The translations under genes and the position numbers were made by a program. Positions 29,146 to 37,816 of a stretch of 64,000 bases of DNA are shown one piece after another; position 1 is the first letter of the stretch, and the number at the start of each line of letters is the position of its first letter. This DNA comes from Maribacter algicola (GTDB lineage: Bacteria; Bacteroidota; Bacteroidia; Flavobacteriales; Flavobacteriaceae): assembly GCF_003933245.1 (NCBI RefSeq), contig NZ_QUSX01000001.1:1612001-1676000 (forward strand), given 5' to 3'. The notes under the pieces are model-generated. The model saw only the letters and a program-made list of their open reading frames with translations, was not told the origin of the DNA and did not search any database.

Positions 29146-29172
29146 ACCCAATTCGAATGAATTGGGTTTTTT
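29146..29172 (+). terminator. Terminator after atpC
   Basis: ACCCAATTC (29146-29154), loop GAAT, GAATTGGGT (29159-29167), followed by TTTTT. The stem lies 49 bases after the atpC stop. An element GGCCTCCCC...CGGGG just before it (29101-29130) resembles other flavobacterial intergenic palindromes. Confidence 0.8.
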
Positions 29173-29240
29173 ATTGCCCCTTTAGTGGACTATAAGGGTG
29201 TTAATTCCGTATTTTTTGTCTTTTGATTTCTGCTCTGTTT

Positions 29241-29444
29241 TTAACTCTCAAACTCCAATAAATCCCCGGGCTGACATTCTAAGACCTTGCAAATTGCTTC
29301 AAGTGTTGAAAATCGAATCGCCTTTGCCTTACCCGATTTCAAAATGGAAAGGTTGGCTTCTGTTATACCAATGGCTTCAGCAAGTTCCTTGCTCTTCATT
29401 TTCCGTTTTGCCAACATGACATCTAAGTTTACGACGATTCCCAT
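29241..29444 (-). CDS. Cro/C1-type (XRE) helix-turn-helix regulator, YozG-like
   Basis: A 67-residue DNA-binding protein consisting of a single HTH domain (residues about 12-66; MKSKELAEAIGITEANLSILKSG contains the two helices, given in part: ELAEAIGIT and LSILKSG). It is the second gene of a pair: it begins 1 base after the stop of the DUF2975 membrane gene, so translation is coupled. DUF2975-YozG pairs occur widely in bacteria; the regulator is expected to bind the palindromes at the shared promoter (29969-30016) and regulate its own operon. Confidence 0.9.
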   Translation of the reverse strand: MGIVVNLDVMLAKRKMKSKELAEAIGITEANLSILKSGKAKAIRFSTLEAICKVLECQPGDLLEFES

Positions 29445-29445
29445 A

Positions 29446-29961
29446 CTAAATCGTTAAATCGTTTTCATTTTGAACTTTAAGTCCTCTTTTGAAAATTGCA
29501 GCAATAAAGAGCAAAAACACACCGAATATTAAACTGAGAATCAAATTATGGATCCCATTCATTATTGAAATATTCAGTATTATCAGCCGTAACGATAAAT
29601 ATACTATTGGGAAAACCAATATATTGATCATTGCCAATATTTTTAAATGACGAATGGCCGCTGGACTAAAAAGAACTGCCGACTTGAATGATTTCAAAAT
29701 CATTGACAAACTGTAAAGAAATCCACCACCGTAAATTAAAACTAGTGTGATGCTTATTATGATGGAAGTTTTATAATCACCCTTGACGTCAAAGTAGGGG
29801 AACAGTGGAAAAGGAATGGTAAAACGACCATCTTTTAGTTCATAATTGCCTATAACAAAGGAAAGTAAAATAAAAAGTGCCAAAACTAAGGAGCCAATGG
29901 CCCCTAAGCGGAAAACATAGAACAAATAACTTGAGACTGATTTTGGACCAAACATTTTCAT
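29446..29961 (-). CDS. DUF2975-family membrane protein
   Basis: A 171-residue protein with four hydrophobic helices (about residues 13-35, 70-95, 115-135 and 145-165). The pattern of the LLDEV-like loop and the FSPAAIRHLKILAMI segment fit DUF2975. The ORF is open 26 codons further upstream, but those codons are within the operator region and start with A/T-rich membrane-like sequence; the ATG at 29961 fits the promoter and the family better. It is followed by the XRE regulator. Members are usually paired with such regulators, and the function is unknown. Confidence 0.75.
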   Translation of the reverse strand: MKMFGPKSVSSYLFYVFRLGAIGSLVLALFILLSFVIGNYELKDGRFTIPFPLFPYFDVKGDYKTSIIISITLVLIYGGGFLYSLSMILKSFKSAVLFSPAAIRHLKILAMINILVFPIVYLSLRLIILNISIMNGIHNLILSLIFGVFLLFIAAIFKRGLKVQNENDLTI

Positions 29962-29968
29962 AACAAAA

Positions 29969-29985
29969 TTATTGTTTAACAATAA
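29969..29985. promoter_or_regulatory. Operator palindrome 1 at the DUF2975 promoter
   Basis: TTATTGTT T AACAATAA is a perfect 17-bp palindrome (8-bp arms). It lies just downstream of the -7 box, next to the predicted transcription start, 8 bases before the start codon. Confidence 0.6.
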
Positions 29986-30013
29986 CAAATATAAAATAAT
30001 TATTGAAAAACAA
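29986..30013 (-). promoter_or_regulatory. Promoter for DUF2975-XRE operon
   Basis: On the minus strand, TTG (plus-strand 30011-30013) and TATATTTG (29986-29993, TAnnTTTG) are 17 bp apart, the standard Bacteroidota spacing. The -33 TTG is inside palindrome 2 and the -7 box adjoins palindrome 1, so a repressor could block the polymerase at both positions. Confidence 0.65.
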
Positions 30014-30016
30014 TAA
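30000..30016. promoter_or_regulatory. Operator palindrome 2 at the DUF2975 promoter
   Basis: TTATTG AAAAA CAATAA: 6-bp arms identical to the outer arms of palindrome 1. The two centres are 31 bp apart, about three helical turns, so two dimers could sit on the same face. Confidence 0.6.
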
Positions 30017-30039
30017 TAAAATATTGTAAAAAGAAACAA

Positions 30040-30576
30040 TTAGTTCCAATCCCAATAGACCAATTCCCAGGAAATACCCTCGGATACCTGGGTTTGCAGG
30101 ATTTTAAATCCTACACTCAAATGGGCGTTTAAGGAACGTTTGTTGCTTGCGGCCACTTCGGTAATTAGTCCGTCAAAATCTTGTTGAAGTTGTCGTTTAT
30201 AAAAGGAATACAACCCCCTAAATACCCCTTGACCCCTAAATTCCTTGGCAACACAGATTTGTCCCATGGCCAAGTACTTTTTTCCGGCCAAGAAAATATC
30301 CGACATTTTGAACATGGGGGACAGAAGAGGAATTTCGGAACCGAATTTCCGTGTCATGCATAAGGCATAGCCTATAACTTCATCATTAACCTTTGCGATG
30401 ATATGTGGACAATCCGTATTCATCAGCTTCAACAAATCAAAAGTGTGGATGACCGTTAAAAAGCCCTCCTTTGACTTTTCTTCATCGGAAAGGAAACTTG
30501 GTGTATTGTTTTGTTGAAGCTCCAGGATGTCATGTAGATCCTCGTCCGAGGTGGCGCGACAGTAGTGTATATCCAT
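30040..30576 (-). CDS. GNAT-family N-acetyltransferase
   Basis: A 178-residue acetyltransferase. Motif A appears as QICVAKEFRGQGVFRGLYSFY (given in part: AKEFRGQGVFRGLY), preceded by beta-4 and followed by the C-terminal NAHLSVGFKILQ. The acceptor is unknown. It starts at the base next to the end of the M61 peptidase gene, with no gap, so the two are co-transcribed; the pairing is common in flavobacteria but has no known reason. Confidence 0.88.
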   Translation of the reverse strand: MDIHYCRATSDEDLHDILELQQNNTPSFLSDEEKSKEGFLTVIHTFDLLKLMNTDCPHIIAKVNDEVIGYALCMTRKFGSEIPLLSPMFKMSDIFLAGKKYLAMGQICVAKEFRGQGVFRGLYSFYKRQLQQDFDGLITEVAASNKRSLNAHLSVGFKILQTQVSEGISWELVYWDWN

Positions 30577-32373
30577 CTATTTCAGCTTTAACCAGTCCTT
30601 CCTGGCATCGCGTTGCTTTTTTGTCAATTCATCCCCTTCTTTCTCCGAAGGATAAATAACATATATGGGACTGGGAACCAATTTTGCTTGGGTTGTTTTT
30701 GGCTTTCCAAATCTTTCAAATTCAATTTTTAGGACATCTCCTGGGTTAAATTGAGATAGGAAGTCATCAAATTGTTGCCCATTAGGAAATGCGCTCCCAT
30801 TAATGGAGGTAATAATATCCCCTTTATCCAAACCTGCTATGTATGCAGGACTTCCCATTTTTGGATTCGTGGTTATTTCGCCATGGCCGTCTCCATTCAA
30901 ACGAGCGGAAATTCCTAAATAAGCCGACTCAGCCTTTGTTTCAAGTGCTACACCTACTATTTCAAAAAGGCTTTTGTAATTGGGCATTTCGCTTTTATAG
31001 ATATAGGAATTAAAGAAAGTATCGGCAAACTTCTTTCCGGCATATTCGCCCAATGTGTTTTGTAAGTCCTTTATTTTATAGGGAATTTGGGTCTTACCAA
31101 ATTTTTCCCAAACAAGTTTCATGTACCCATCCAAGTTCAATCCTTTTTCCCTTAAAGCAAGGTCTAGGGCCAAGCCCAAAACACTACCATACGAATAATA
31201 GGAAATGAACGTATTCTCCCTGTTGACAGGATCGACCGAAGTGGCGGCATCTACAAAAGGTGCCTGGTAGCTCATCTCTATGGGGTTGAAAAATTGTCTG
31301 GCCGGTGAGTTCCATACATAATTGAACGTTCCCGTTAGACCTTCTATATATTCCTCAGGTGTCATTAATCCCGCCCTACAGAGTATTAGGTTTGTGTAAT
31401 AACTCGTAAAACCTTCAGCAAACCAAAGGGCCCCGCTCATATTGGCTTTTTCAAAGTCGAAGGGCTCCAAACTTTTTGGACGTATCCTTTCTACGTTCCA
31501 AGCGTGAAAAAACTCGTGGGAAACGGTTCCAATATTTCGCTCCATACCTCCGTCGGCCAAACTTCTAGTACTTGTTAAAATGGTCGAATTTCGATGCTCC
31601 ATACCGTCGCCCGATGCATTGGGGATATAACAGGCTAGAAACGTATATCGGCCATAATCAAAATTGGGCAATTCTCCATAAACCTCCTTTTCTGTCAAGA
31701 CCGTTTTCTTTACCTTTTCAAAATAAGTATTCAGTTCCTCATCCGTTCCGTTGTGGTGGAGAACAAACTGGATTTTTTGTCCGTCCACATCAAATTCCCT
31801 CATGTCAAAATCACTAATTTCTACGGGACTATCCATAAAATACTGCAAGTTGGGTGCCGTATAGGTGGTACCTGAAACCAAGGGTAGTTGCGTGGCAACC
31901 TTCCAATTCAAATCTTCTCTTGTATCAAAAGTGACTTCGATGGGTCTTTCCTCCAAACTTGGTGCAAACATAAAAGTAGCCGGTATATTTAAATGGGCAT
32001 GGGTTTCGTCTATTTGTGAATATGTACCGCCCCCACGGTTTGCAAATAGGATATACTCGATTTTTACGGTACCGTCATGACCAAGTATTTCCCATTGGTA
32101 TGGGTCTGGCCTATTCACTTTCAAGGGACTTCCATTACCGTCGTAGGCTTTAAGCCCATAGACATTCTTTGCAAATTCGTGAAGGGCATACCTCCCTGGG
32201 GAAGTCCTGCTCATACGTACCGATAGGGTATCTGTGGTAACGGCCGGAAAAGTCGCCGTAATTATCGCTTCGTGGTGGACCGCATTCGGAAAGGAAATGG
32301 TGTAGGTGTTGGTTTGTGCCCACGAAAACGAAATTGCACAGAATAGTATAAATAGAGGACGTATGGATTTCAT
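30577..32373 (-). CDS. M61-family metallopeptidase with PDZ domain
   Basis: A 598-residue zinc peptidase of the glycyl-aminopeptidase (M61) type. It has a signal peptide (cleavage near SWAQT), a beta-rich N-terminal domain, the zinc-binding motif SHEFFHAWN (residues about 290-300, His-Glu-x-x-His) with the downstream Glu in LWFAEGFTSYY, and a C-terminal PDZ domain (GDIITSINGSAFPNGQQFDDFL, about residues 520-560). It is probably periplasmic and may bind or trim N-terminal Gly/Ala peptides. The GNAT gene follows without a gap. Confidence 0.92.
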   Translation of the reverse strand: MKSIRPLFILFCAISFSWAQTNTYTISFPNAVHHEAIITATFPAVTTDTLSVRMSRTSPGRYALHEFAKNVYGLKAYDGNGSPLKVNRPDPYQWEILGHDGTVKIEYILFANRGGGTYSQIDETHAHLNIPATFMFAPSLEERPIEVTFDTREDLNWKVATQLPLVSGTTYTAPNLQYFMDSPVEISDFDMREFDVDGQKIQFVLHHNGTDEELNTYFEKVKKTVLTEKEVYGELPNFDYGRYTFLACYIPNASGDGMEHRNSTILTSTRSLADGGMERNIGTVSHEFFHAWNVERIRPKSLEPFDFEKANMSGALWFAEGFTSYYTNLILCRAGLMTPEEYIEGLTGTFNYVWNSPARQFFNPIEMSYQAPFVDAATSVDPVNRENTFISYYSYGSVLGLALDLALREKGLNLDGYMKLVWEKFGKTQIPYKIKDLQNTLGEYAGKKFADTFFNSYIYKSEMPNYKSLFEIVGVALETKAESAYLGISARLNGDGHGEITTNPKMGSPAYIAGLDKGDIITSINGSAFPNGQQFDDFLSQFNPGDVLKIEFERFGKPKTTQAKLVPSPIYVIYPSEKEGDELTKKQRDARKDWLKLK

Positions 32374-32567
32374 AATAAAAGAATTTGAAACATCGGTTTT
32401 AAATATACAGATTTACGGATTGAATTTTTGAGTTTAGGTCGTAAATGACAATATAAATACGCACTTGGTAGTAGTTTGCGAATTACCTGCCGGTACCATA
32501 AAAAATAGCATCAAAAAATATTTTTCTCTTTGGGTTTTTTGATAGATTGTGCTTTAAATTTGATGGA

Positions 32568-33719
32568 ATGGTAGACCTTCCCAAAAAACTTCAAAAAAAA
32601 CTTGATGAGAGAGCAAGTGATGGATCTTTAAGACAGTTGAGCTTTCCTTCTGGATTGGTTGATTTCTCCTCGAACGATTACTTGGGTTTTGCCAAGAACG
32701 AAACCCTTTTCTCCAAGACTTTCCAATTATTGTTAAAACATAATATAAGCCAAAACGGGGCTACAGGTTCTCGATTACTGACTGGAAACCATTTCCTGTT
32801 TCAGGATTTGGAATCCAAATTGGCACAGATCCATAATACTGAGAATGCCCTAGTTTTTAATTCAGGGTACGATGCCAATATCGGATTTTTTGGGTGTATT
32901 CCGCAACGGGGGGATTTTGTCTTTTATGATGAACTTGTACATGCCAGTATCCGCGATGGATTGCAATTGAGCCATGCCAAGAGCTATAAATTCGGGCATA
33001 ACGACCTATCGGATTTAAAGGAGAAAATCAAAAATACGTTATTGGATGAAGCGGATGTGGAAGTGTACATCGTTACGGAATCCGTTTTTTCCATGGATGG
33101 TGACTCCCCGGATTTAAAACAGTTCGCGTCCTTTTGTGAATCCGAAGGGTATAGACTGGTAGTAGATGAGGCACATGCCTTTGGCGTTATTGGAAAACAA
33201 GGTCTTGGGTTGGTACAGGACTCGGGATTGGAAAAGGCCATCTTTGCAAGGATCGTTACTTTTGGAAAGGCCCTAGGCGTTCATGGAGCGGCAGTACTTG
33301 GTAGCAATGCCCTTAGAGATTATCTCATAAATTTTTCCCGAAGCTTTATATATACAACGGCACTGCCTCCACATGATATCATCGGTATTTTATCCTCCCA
33401 TGAATTTTTGGCCGCTGAAGGAAAGGCCCAACGCAGCCTTCTTATGGATAATATAGCATATTTTAAGAGCCAGGCGAAGAAAATGAAGTTGGCGGCCAAT
33501 CTAGTCGATAGTGATTCTGCGATTCAATCCGTAATTATATCGGGCAACGAAAAAACCAGAAAGATTTCAGCTAAATTGAACGATGACGGTTTTGATGTAA
33601 AGGCCATCCTTTCCCCTACGGTTCCAGAGGGGAAGGAACGATTACGGTTTTGTCTTCATAGTTACAATTCGAAGGAGGAAATTGGGTTGGTCCTACAATT
33701 ATTGGCGAAGTATATTTAG
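32568..33719 (+). CDS. bioF: 8-amino-7-oxononanoate synthase
   Basis: A 383-residue PLP enzyme joining a pimeloyl thioester with alanine, the first assembly step of biotin. Visible motifs are SGYDANIGFFG, SVFSMDGDSPDL, DEAHAFGVIG and TFGKALGVHGAAV, which contains the PLP-binding lysine. A TTG upstream at 32547 gives 7 extra residues and is less likely than the ATG at 32568. A TAAATTTG box ends at 32562, 5 bases before the start, so the mRNA may be nearly leaderless. First gene of the biotin cluster. Confidence 0.95.
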   Translation: MVDLPKKLQKKLDERASDGSLRQLSFPSGLVDFSSNDYLGFAKNETLFSKTFQLLLKHNISQNGATGSRLLTGNHFLFQDLESKLAQIHNTENALVFNSGYDANIGFFGCIPQRGDFVFYDELVHASIRDGLQLSHAKSYKFGHNDLSDLKEKIKNTLLDEADVEVYIVTESVFSMDGDSPDLKQFASFCESEGYRLVVDEAHAFGVIGKQGLGLVQDSGLEKAIFARIVTFGKALGVHGAAVLGSNALRDYLINFSRSFIYTTALPPHDIIGILSSHEFLAAEGKAQRSLLMDNIAYFKSQAKKMKLAANLVDSDSAIQSVIISGNEKTRKISAKLNDDGFDVKAILSPTVPEGKERLRFCLHSYNSKEEIGLVLQLLAKYI

Positions 33720-33722
33720 AAT

Positions 33723-34100
33723 ATGGACGGGAAATTTTATCAATTGGCTTCTTTTGAATATGTGGCCGATGTCCAAATAATGAAAGGAAAATTGGAGTCC
33801 GAAGGTATTCCCGTATTTCTGCGTGATGAAAACACCTTGAATTCAGACCCACTGATAAGTAATGCCATTGGAGGTGTAAAATTACTGGTCTATACCCAAG
33901 ACAAGGATAGGGCCTTGGAGATTTACAACGAGATAAGAGCGTACGCTTTGGATGAAAAAGGGAACCCAATTACGTGTCCAAACTGCAAAGCATCTAAATC
34001 TGAAGTATATTATAACAGGAAGGAGATTTTTTATAAACTTTTTCCTTTTTTTGAGAAAAGAAAATATAAGTGCCTAAATTGTGGCATGATAACTCGATAA
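33723..34100 (+). CDS. DUF2007 (putative signal-transducing) protein with C-terminal zinc ribbon
   Basis: A 125-residue protein. Residues 1-75 form the DUF2007 ferredoxin-like fold (FEYVADVQIMKGKLESEGIPVFLRDE, in part: VADVQIMKGKLE), which resembles a P-II-like regulator or nucleotide-binding domain. The C-terminus carries two CxxC pairs (CPNC and CLNC, residues about 93-122), a zinc ribbon not usually part of DUF2007. It starts 3 bases after the bioF stop and precedes bioD, so it is in the biotin operon; a role in regulation of that operon is possible but untested. Confidence 0.78.
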   Translation: MDGKFYQLASFEYVADVQIMKGKLESEGIPVFLRDENTLNSDPLISNAIGGVKLLVYTQDKDRALEIYNEIRAYALDEKGNPITCPNCKASKSEVYYNRKEIFYKLFPFFEKRKYKCLNCGMITR

Positions 34101-34205
34101 TCGAGATTGGATTAGTGAAGAGGTTTAAGGCTTTACTTAAAATAAAAGCTATATTGTAATACATGTCCCTTGTGCTTGTGCGGGAAGTGATCAAATTAAT
34201 TAAAC

Positions 34206-34823
34206 ATGCAAAAGATTTTTGTTACTGGTATTTCTACGGGAGTAGGTAAAACGGTGGCTTCTGCAATTATAACAGAAGCCCTTCAGGCAGATTATTGGAA
34301 GCCCATACAGTCTGGGGATCTAGACCAAACGGATAGTGATACCGTAAAAAATCTTATTTCAAACGATAGAACTAATATATTGCCCAGTAGTTATGAGCTT
34401 ACGGCTGCCATGAGTCCCCATGCCGCAGCGGAGATTGACGGGGTGAAAATAGACCGTTTCCATATTAACGAACCTACTACGGATAAGAATTTGGTGATCG
34501 AAGGGGCTGGAGGCCTCTTGGTTCCGCTAAATGATGAGGATACCATGTTCGACATCATTATGCCGGAATATAAAGTAGTAGTGGTTTCCAAGCACTATTT
34601 GGGAAGTATCAACCATACCTTGCTGACCATTGGTTGGTTACAAAACAAGGGCTATGATGTCTCGGTATTGTTTAACGGAAAGGAAAATCCCCAAACGGAA
34701 AGGATCATATTACATAAAACAGGGGTTCCCCTAATTGGAAGAATTGATGAGGAGCCAAGGTTGGACAAAACCGTTGTGGCACGCTATGCCGGGGAGTTCA
34801 AGCATCTATTGGAGAGCCTATAA
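34206..34823 (+). CDS. bioD: Dethiobiotin synthase
   Basis: A 205-residue ATP-dependent carboxylase that closes the ureido ring of dethiobiotin. The P-loop is GISTGVGKT (residues about 7-15), and the DAPA-binding and Mg-binding residues lie in WKPIQSGD (Lys) and VIEGAGGLLVPL. It follows the DUF2007 gene after about 105 bases and precedes a gene on the other strand, so the cluster is interrupted by the glycosyltransferase before bioA. Confidence 0.95.
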   Translation: MQKIFVTGISTGVGKTVASAIITEALQADYWKPIQSGDLDQTDSDTVKNLISNDRTNILPSSYELTAAMSPHAAAEIDGVKIDRFHINEPTTDKNLVIEGAGGLLVPLNDEDTMFDIIMPEYKVVVVSKHYLGSINHTLLTIGWLQNKGYDVSVLFNGKENPQTERIILHKTGVPLIGRIDEEPRLDKTVVARYAGEFKHLLESL

Positions 34824-34987
34824 GATTGTTCATAGTTTTTGGTTTTTGGTTGTTCGTTAATGGTTCTAGTTCAACAACTATCCCACTAACTCATTATTCC
34901 ACTATCTCACTTTTTCACCAGTCCACCAATTCCTTTTTTGTTGCTGGTTTTTTGTTGTCAGTTTCTAATTTTGCTAATTGCTAACCG
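34824..34987. other. Low-complexity convergent spacer between bioD and the glycosyltransferase
   Basis: A 164-base stretch with no ORF or strong hairpin. It contains short degenerate direct repeats (TTTTTGG, CTATCCCACTAACTC/CTATCTCAC, GCTAATTGCTAACCGCTAAT). Such CT/AG-rich filler is common between convergent genes in flavobacteria. Confidence 0.5.
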
Positions 34988-36478
34988 CTAATTGTACTCT
35001 TTTCTCTGAAGTATCTCGGCCTTTTCTACCGTGGCCGAAACTCTATAGTGCATGGCTAAATAAGCGTCAATATATTCGTTTTCCTCTTTCTCATCCCTGT
35101 CAAATATTAGCCTGCCCTTTCTTACCACCACGGTTTTGGGTTTGATTACTTCCATAATATACCGCAGTTCCTCCAGTGAGTTTTTCCTAGGGTTATCAAA
35201 AAACGGATAAAGTTCGTCCCTGCATATATTACTAGGGTGTGTAGCGGCTAAAGTTGGGGGCAATACTCCTAGGTTCCAATATCCTATGTGGTACCCTAAA
35301 AACAATATGTTATCGGTTTTTAATTTTTGTTCCGTAATGTATTTTGGAACCGAAAACCCTTCTCCATTATAAAATGTGCCCCTTTCAAACTTGTTTTTGA
35401 TAATATTGAAATATTCCAAATAACTTTCCGTTGGAATCAGAAATAGCAATAGGAGAAAAAACCTGGGTATTTTTACTTTAAACCGATAGTATAATTGGTG
35501 AAGGAACATACTAAGGAATATTACTAACATGGGATGTATTTGAATCAAATAATGTCCATTTATCCTACCTCCCTTAAAAAAAGATGCAAGAACACCACAA
35601 ATGGCCACAAACAATAGGATGGAAGTTCTGTCCTTAAACGAGATGACATCCCTTTTCCAACAATAAAATAGGAAGGCGCCAATTACAATAAAAGTGGGTG
35701 CCAATTTAAAAAAGGAAAACCTTCTTGCCTCGCTATATTCCAAAGGCGCTAGAACCACGGACTTCCACCAAACTTCAAATTGGTTGTTAAGGTAATAGGG
35801 AAGAATCGTCAAAATAACTATGAGTATAGTTCCAAGACCAAAAGCAAGAACCCCCCAAAAGGTGACAGTTTTTTGTTTGCTAAAAAGTTCAAGGACCAAA
35901 TAAATACCCAAAAAGAGCACCGGATAGGCCATATTCAATTTTACCATAATCGCAATCCCCATACTTAGACCTGCCAAGAGTAACCAAAAGGGACCTTTAT
36001 TTGAAAGAATCAAGTATAGCGAGGGTACAAAAAAAGCCATACATAGATGCTCTGACATGACCCCTTGTAAACTTCCAAATAAACTGAGCAGTACAACACA
36101 GAATATCCCGCTCCAAAGGGCAACCTGAAAGGAGGTTATTCTGGATGCAATTTTATAGGTAAAAAAAGCCGTAGAGGCAATAAGTAGGGCCCCAAAAAGC
36201 CTTATAGCGATAAAACTCTTTCCAAATACATAGATTATGGATGCAAAGAAGGCAAATGTTAAAGGGGGCTTAAGATCCCACAATTGAGTATACGGTAAAT
36301 GTCCGTCCACCCATGATTGTCCTAAAAGAATAAAAGTACTTTCGTCCCGATCTATATAATCTCTAAAGAAAAAAGGAAACCGGATAAAGAATGTAATACC
36401 GGTAAGTAAAAGAAAAACGGCCCTATTATTTAATCGTGATTCTCCAAAAAGGCATTCCTTTAAGATACTAAGTTTCAT
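34988..36478 (-). CDS. ArnT/PMT-type membrane glycosyltransferase (GT39/83 fold)
   Basis: A 496-residue integral membrane protein with about eleven hydrophobic helices and a small soluble C-terminus. The catalytic Asp-Glu of the GT-C fold is in FRDYIDRDESTF (residues about 41-52), and the pattern WDLKPPLTF resembles the first luminal loop of the ArnT group. Enzymes of this type add a sugar from a polyprenyl-phosphate carrier to a lipid or protein acceptor. The gene is on the minus strand within the biotin cluster, so it splits the operon. Start chosen at 36478 (ATG); an in-frame TTG at 36511 is possible. Confidence 0.82.
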   Translation of the reverse strand: MKLSILKECLFGESRLNNRAVFLLLTGITFFIRFPFFFRDYIDRDESTFILLGQSWVDGHLPYTQLWDLKPPLTFAFFASIIYVFGKSFIAIRLFGALLIASTAFFTYKIASRITSFQVALWSGIFCVVLLSLFGSLQGVMSEHLCMAFFVPSLYLILSNKGPFWLLLAGLSMGIAIMVKLNMAYPVLFLGIYLVLELFSKQKTVTFWGVLAFGLGTILIVILTILPYYLNNQFEVWWKSVVLAPLEYSEARRFSFFKLAPTFIVIGAFLFYCWKRDVISFKDRTSILLFVAICGVLASFFKGGRINGHYLIQIHPMLVIFLSMFLHQLYYRFKVKIPRFFLLLLFLIPTESYLEYFNIIKNKFERGTFYNGEGFSVPKYITEQKLKTDNILFLGYHIGYWNLGVLPPTLAATHPSNICRDELYPFFDNPRKNSLEELRYIMEVIKPKTVVVRKGRLIFDRDEKEENEYIDAYLAMHYRVSATVEKAEILQRKEYN

Positions 36479-36540
36479 CAACAGGTTTAACTTTATTTCC
36501 CATCTTTGCAAGATAGATAAATTGTGGATTCTTGAATTCT

Positions 36541-37815
36541 ATGAAAGGGAAAAATCTATCGGAACGCGATCAAAAACACCTTTGGCATCCATTAACGCAA
36601 CACAAAACGGCCGCTACTCCCGTGGGTATTGTCAAGGCTGAAGGCGCCTTGTTCTGGGACGAAGCCGGAAATTCCTATATTGACGGTATCGCCTCTTGGT
36701 ACACGGCCATGTATGGTCACGGGAACGAAGCTATTACTAGGGCCCTCACTGAACAAATGAAGCAGTTGGACTTTGTCATGTTCAGTGGGTTTACCCATGA
36801 GCCTGCCGTAAAGCTTTCCGAGGAGCTGATGGCTTTATTACCTCGAAACCAAGCCAAGATTTTTTTCAACGATAATGGTTCCACAGCGGTGGAGGCCGCC
36901 ATAAAAATGGCCTTACAATACCATTATAATCAACATGACAAAAGGGATACATTGATTGCTTTCGAGGATGGCTTTCATGGCGACACCTTTGGGGCGATGA
37001 GTGCCTCCGGACTGTCGGTCTACAATGGTCCTTTTGAAGATTTTTTACTAAAAGTAGAAAGGATTCCCGTTCCTCAAAGGGAAAATATGGAGGAAGTGCT
37101 TTCCCAACTGAATTCCATCCTATCGGGCAATAAATGTGCTGCCTTTGTATTCGAACCTTTGGTACAGGGTGCCGCAGGTATGAAGTTCCATTCCGCCGAA
37201 GGCCTGGACCTGCTCATCCAAAAGTGCCAGGAAAACGGTGTTCTTTGTATAGCCGATGAGGTCATGACAGGTTTTGGAAAGACCGGTAAGAACTTCGCCT
37301 CGGAAAACCTACTACATCAACCCGATATCCTCTGCCTAAGCAAGGCCTTGACTGCCGGGATGTTTCCCCTGAGTATTACAAGTTGTACCCAAGAGGTCTT
37401 CAATGCCTTTTTGAGCGAGGAAGTCTCCAAAGGCTTTTTCCATGCCCATACCTATAGTGCTCATCCCTTAGGTTGTGCCGCTGCCCTTGCGGGACTCCAA
37501 CTGCTGAATTCGCCAGAAATTTTGGAACGAAGGAGCTACATTGCTTCGGCACATAAAACGTTTGTTTCCAAGATTTCGAACCATCCAAAAGTTAGTAATG
37601 CCCGTTCCATTGGGGTGATTTTGGCCATCGATTTGAAGGTTGAAACGGAACGATATGGCAATCTACGTGACCGATTATATAATTTTTTCATGGTCCGTGG
37701 CGTCCTTTTAAGGCCATTAGGAAATACAATCTATGCGTTACCGCCCTATATAATTTCCAATGCGCAGCTACAGCGGATACATGACGCGATTAACGAACTT
37801 TTGGATAGTTTATAG
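36541..37815 (+). CDS. bioA: Adenosylmethionine--8-amino-7-oxononanoate transaminase
   Basis: A 424-residue PLP class III aminotransferase converting KAPA to DAPA with SAM as amino donor. Typical motifs are DRKHLWHPLTQ-like (DQKHLWHPLTQ), NGSTAVEAAIKMALQY, ADEVMTGFGKTG, and SKALTAGMFPLSIT, where the lysine binds PLP. The C-terminal NTIYALPPYIIS also fits. The start at 36541 (ATG) is preferred over a TTG 9 bases earlier. Its stop is followed 1 base later by the ketoacyl-synthase start. Confidence 0.96.
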   Translation: MKGKNLSERDQKHLWHPLTQHKTAATPVGIVKAEGALFWDEAGNSYIDGIASWYTAMYGHGNEAITRALTEQMKQLDFVMFSGFTHEPAVKLSEELMALLPRNQAKIFFNDNGSTAVEAAIKMALQYHYNQHDKRDTLIAFEDGFHGDTFGAMSASGLSVYNGPFEDFLLKVERIPVPQRENMEEVLSQLNSILSGNKCAAFVFEPLVQGAAGMKFHSAEGLDLLIQKCQENGVLCIADEVMTGFGKTGKNFASENLLHQPDILCLSKALTAGMFPLSITSCTQEVFNAFLSEEVSKGFFHAHTYSAHPLGCAAALAGLQLLNSPEILERRSYIASAHKTFVSKISNHPKVSNARSIGVILAIDLKVETERYGNLRDRLYNFFMVRGVLLRPLGNTIYALPPYIISNAQLQRIHDAINELLDSL

Positions 37816-37816
37816 T

